Origin: Prorocentrum cordatum
Lineage: Eukaryota > Sar > Dinophyceae > Prorocentrales > Prorocentraceae
Reading direction: 5' to 3'
Assembly: GCA_963575745.1 (NCBI GenBank)
Contig: CAUYUJ010020526.1
Span: 49,177-113,176, forward strand
Length of the DNA: 64,000 nucleotides
In this document: positions 63,733 through 64,000 of the stretch, one piece after another
How positions within the stretch are numbered: the stretch's first letter is position 1
Layout of the letters: each line of letters begins with the position of its first letter
Notes under the pieces: generated by a model
Databases searched by the model: none
Told to the model about the DNA's origin: nothing
Seen by the model: only the letters and a program-made list of their open reading frames with translations
Program-made: the position numbers and the translations under genes

Positions 63733-64000
63733 AGTTTAGGCGGCGAGCGAGGGGGGGGAAGCGAGAAGGAGAATGCCTTCTCGAAGGCGGCGGGGCTTCT
63801 CAGGAGCCCTCGCGCCTTCTGAGAAGGCTTCGATTTCTTCGGGGAAGCTCAGAGAACTTCTCAGAGGGCCGGAAGACTTCCGAACCTTCTGATCGGCTGC
63901 GCGTAAGAGTGACCCTGGCTTCTCAGATCGACTGGGCGTAAGAGTTACCCTTCGCTAGAGTAGCCTTTCGTGCGGGCCTAATGGGGTCCCCCGATCGCTG
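63733..64000. repeat. Short CTTCTCAGA repeats; no gene
   Basis: CTTCTCAGAG, CCTTCTGAGAAGG and two copies of ACTGGGCGTAAGAGTTACCC/GCTGCGCGTAAGAGTGACCC. Confidence 0.55.

Overview
The window is most likely dinoflagellate nuclear DNA. The evidence is: an exact copy of the 22-nt dinoflagellate spliced leader (43668-43689) and a decayed copy (35136-35157) in front of intron-less genes; degraded pentatricopeptide motifs of the dinoflagellate SYSAGISACEKGEQWQ type; a decayed copia-type retrotransposon whose protein resembles dinoflagellate copies; GC-rich DNA full of trinucleotide arrays and minisatellites; and short inverted-repeat elements that look like introners. The genus cannot be fixed from the sequence; Prorocentrum-like is a guess. 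Three 100-N runs are assembly gaps.

Real coding sequence is sparse and all on the + strand. (1) A histone H2A gene is visible as two exons, 8401-8528 and 19236-19307, separated by an inferred 10.7-kb intron that holds a large palindromic repeat complex and a decayed LTR retrotransposon (about 11.4-18.05 kb; gag, integrase, RT, RNase H). (2) A P2-type cation ATPase is visible as five exons: 33417-33542, 48501-48771, 49548-51907, 51999-52457 and 52501-52690. Its introns range from an inferred 15 kb down to 91 and about 43 bp, and its extreme C-terminus is not found. (3) Two retroposed mRNAs lie inside the 15-kb ATPase intron. The older (35136-about 36460) encodes a secreted GDPH-domain protein and is broken by a frameshift and a stop. 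The younger (43668-about 45156) carries an intact spliced leader, an intact 398-codon ORF, an A-tract and a perfect 20-bp target-site duplication. (4) Pentatricopeptide relics lie at 0.3-1.4 kb and 5.8 kb.

The rest is repeats. A degenerate CCCAAGACGG family covers 1.4-5.5, 36.5-36.9, 41.5-42, 43.2-43.7 and 45.2-45.4 kb. Minisatellites of 90 bp (29.8-31.4 kb), 73 bp (40.4-41.1 kb) and 101 bp (57.7 and 61.8-62.6 kb) are present. A segmental duplication joins 57.4-59.06 kb to 61.5-63.7 kb. Five introner-like elements with GGGCATGTCC termini lie at 26.7, 28.5, 47.6, 49.1 and 53.7 kb, with several other inverted-repeat elements and hairpins. No rRNA, tRNA, CRISPR or promoter could be supported.

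The main story is gene architecture shaped by mobile sequence: introners and satellites expand introns, and trans-spliced mRNAs are copied back into the genome inside another gene's intron. Most long open frames elsewhere are trinucleotide or minisatellite artefacts and are left out.
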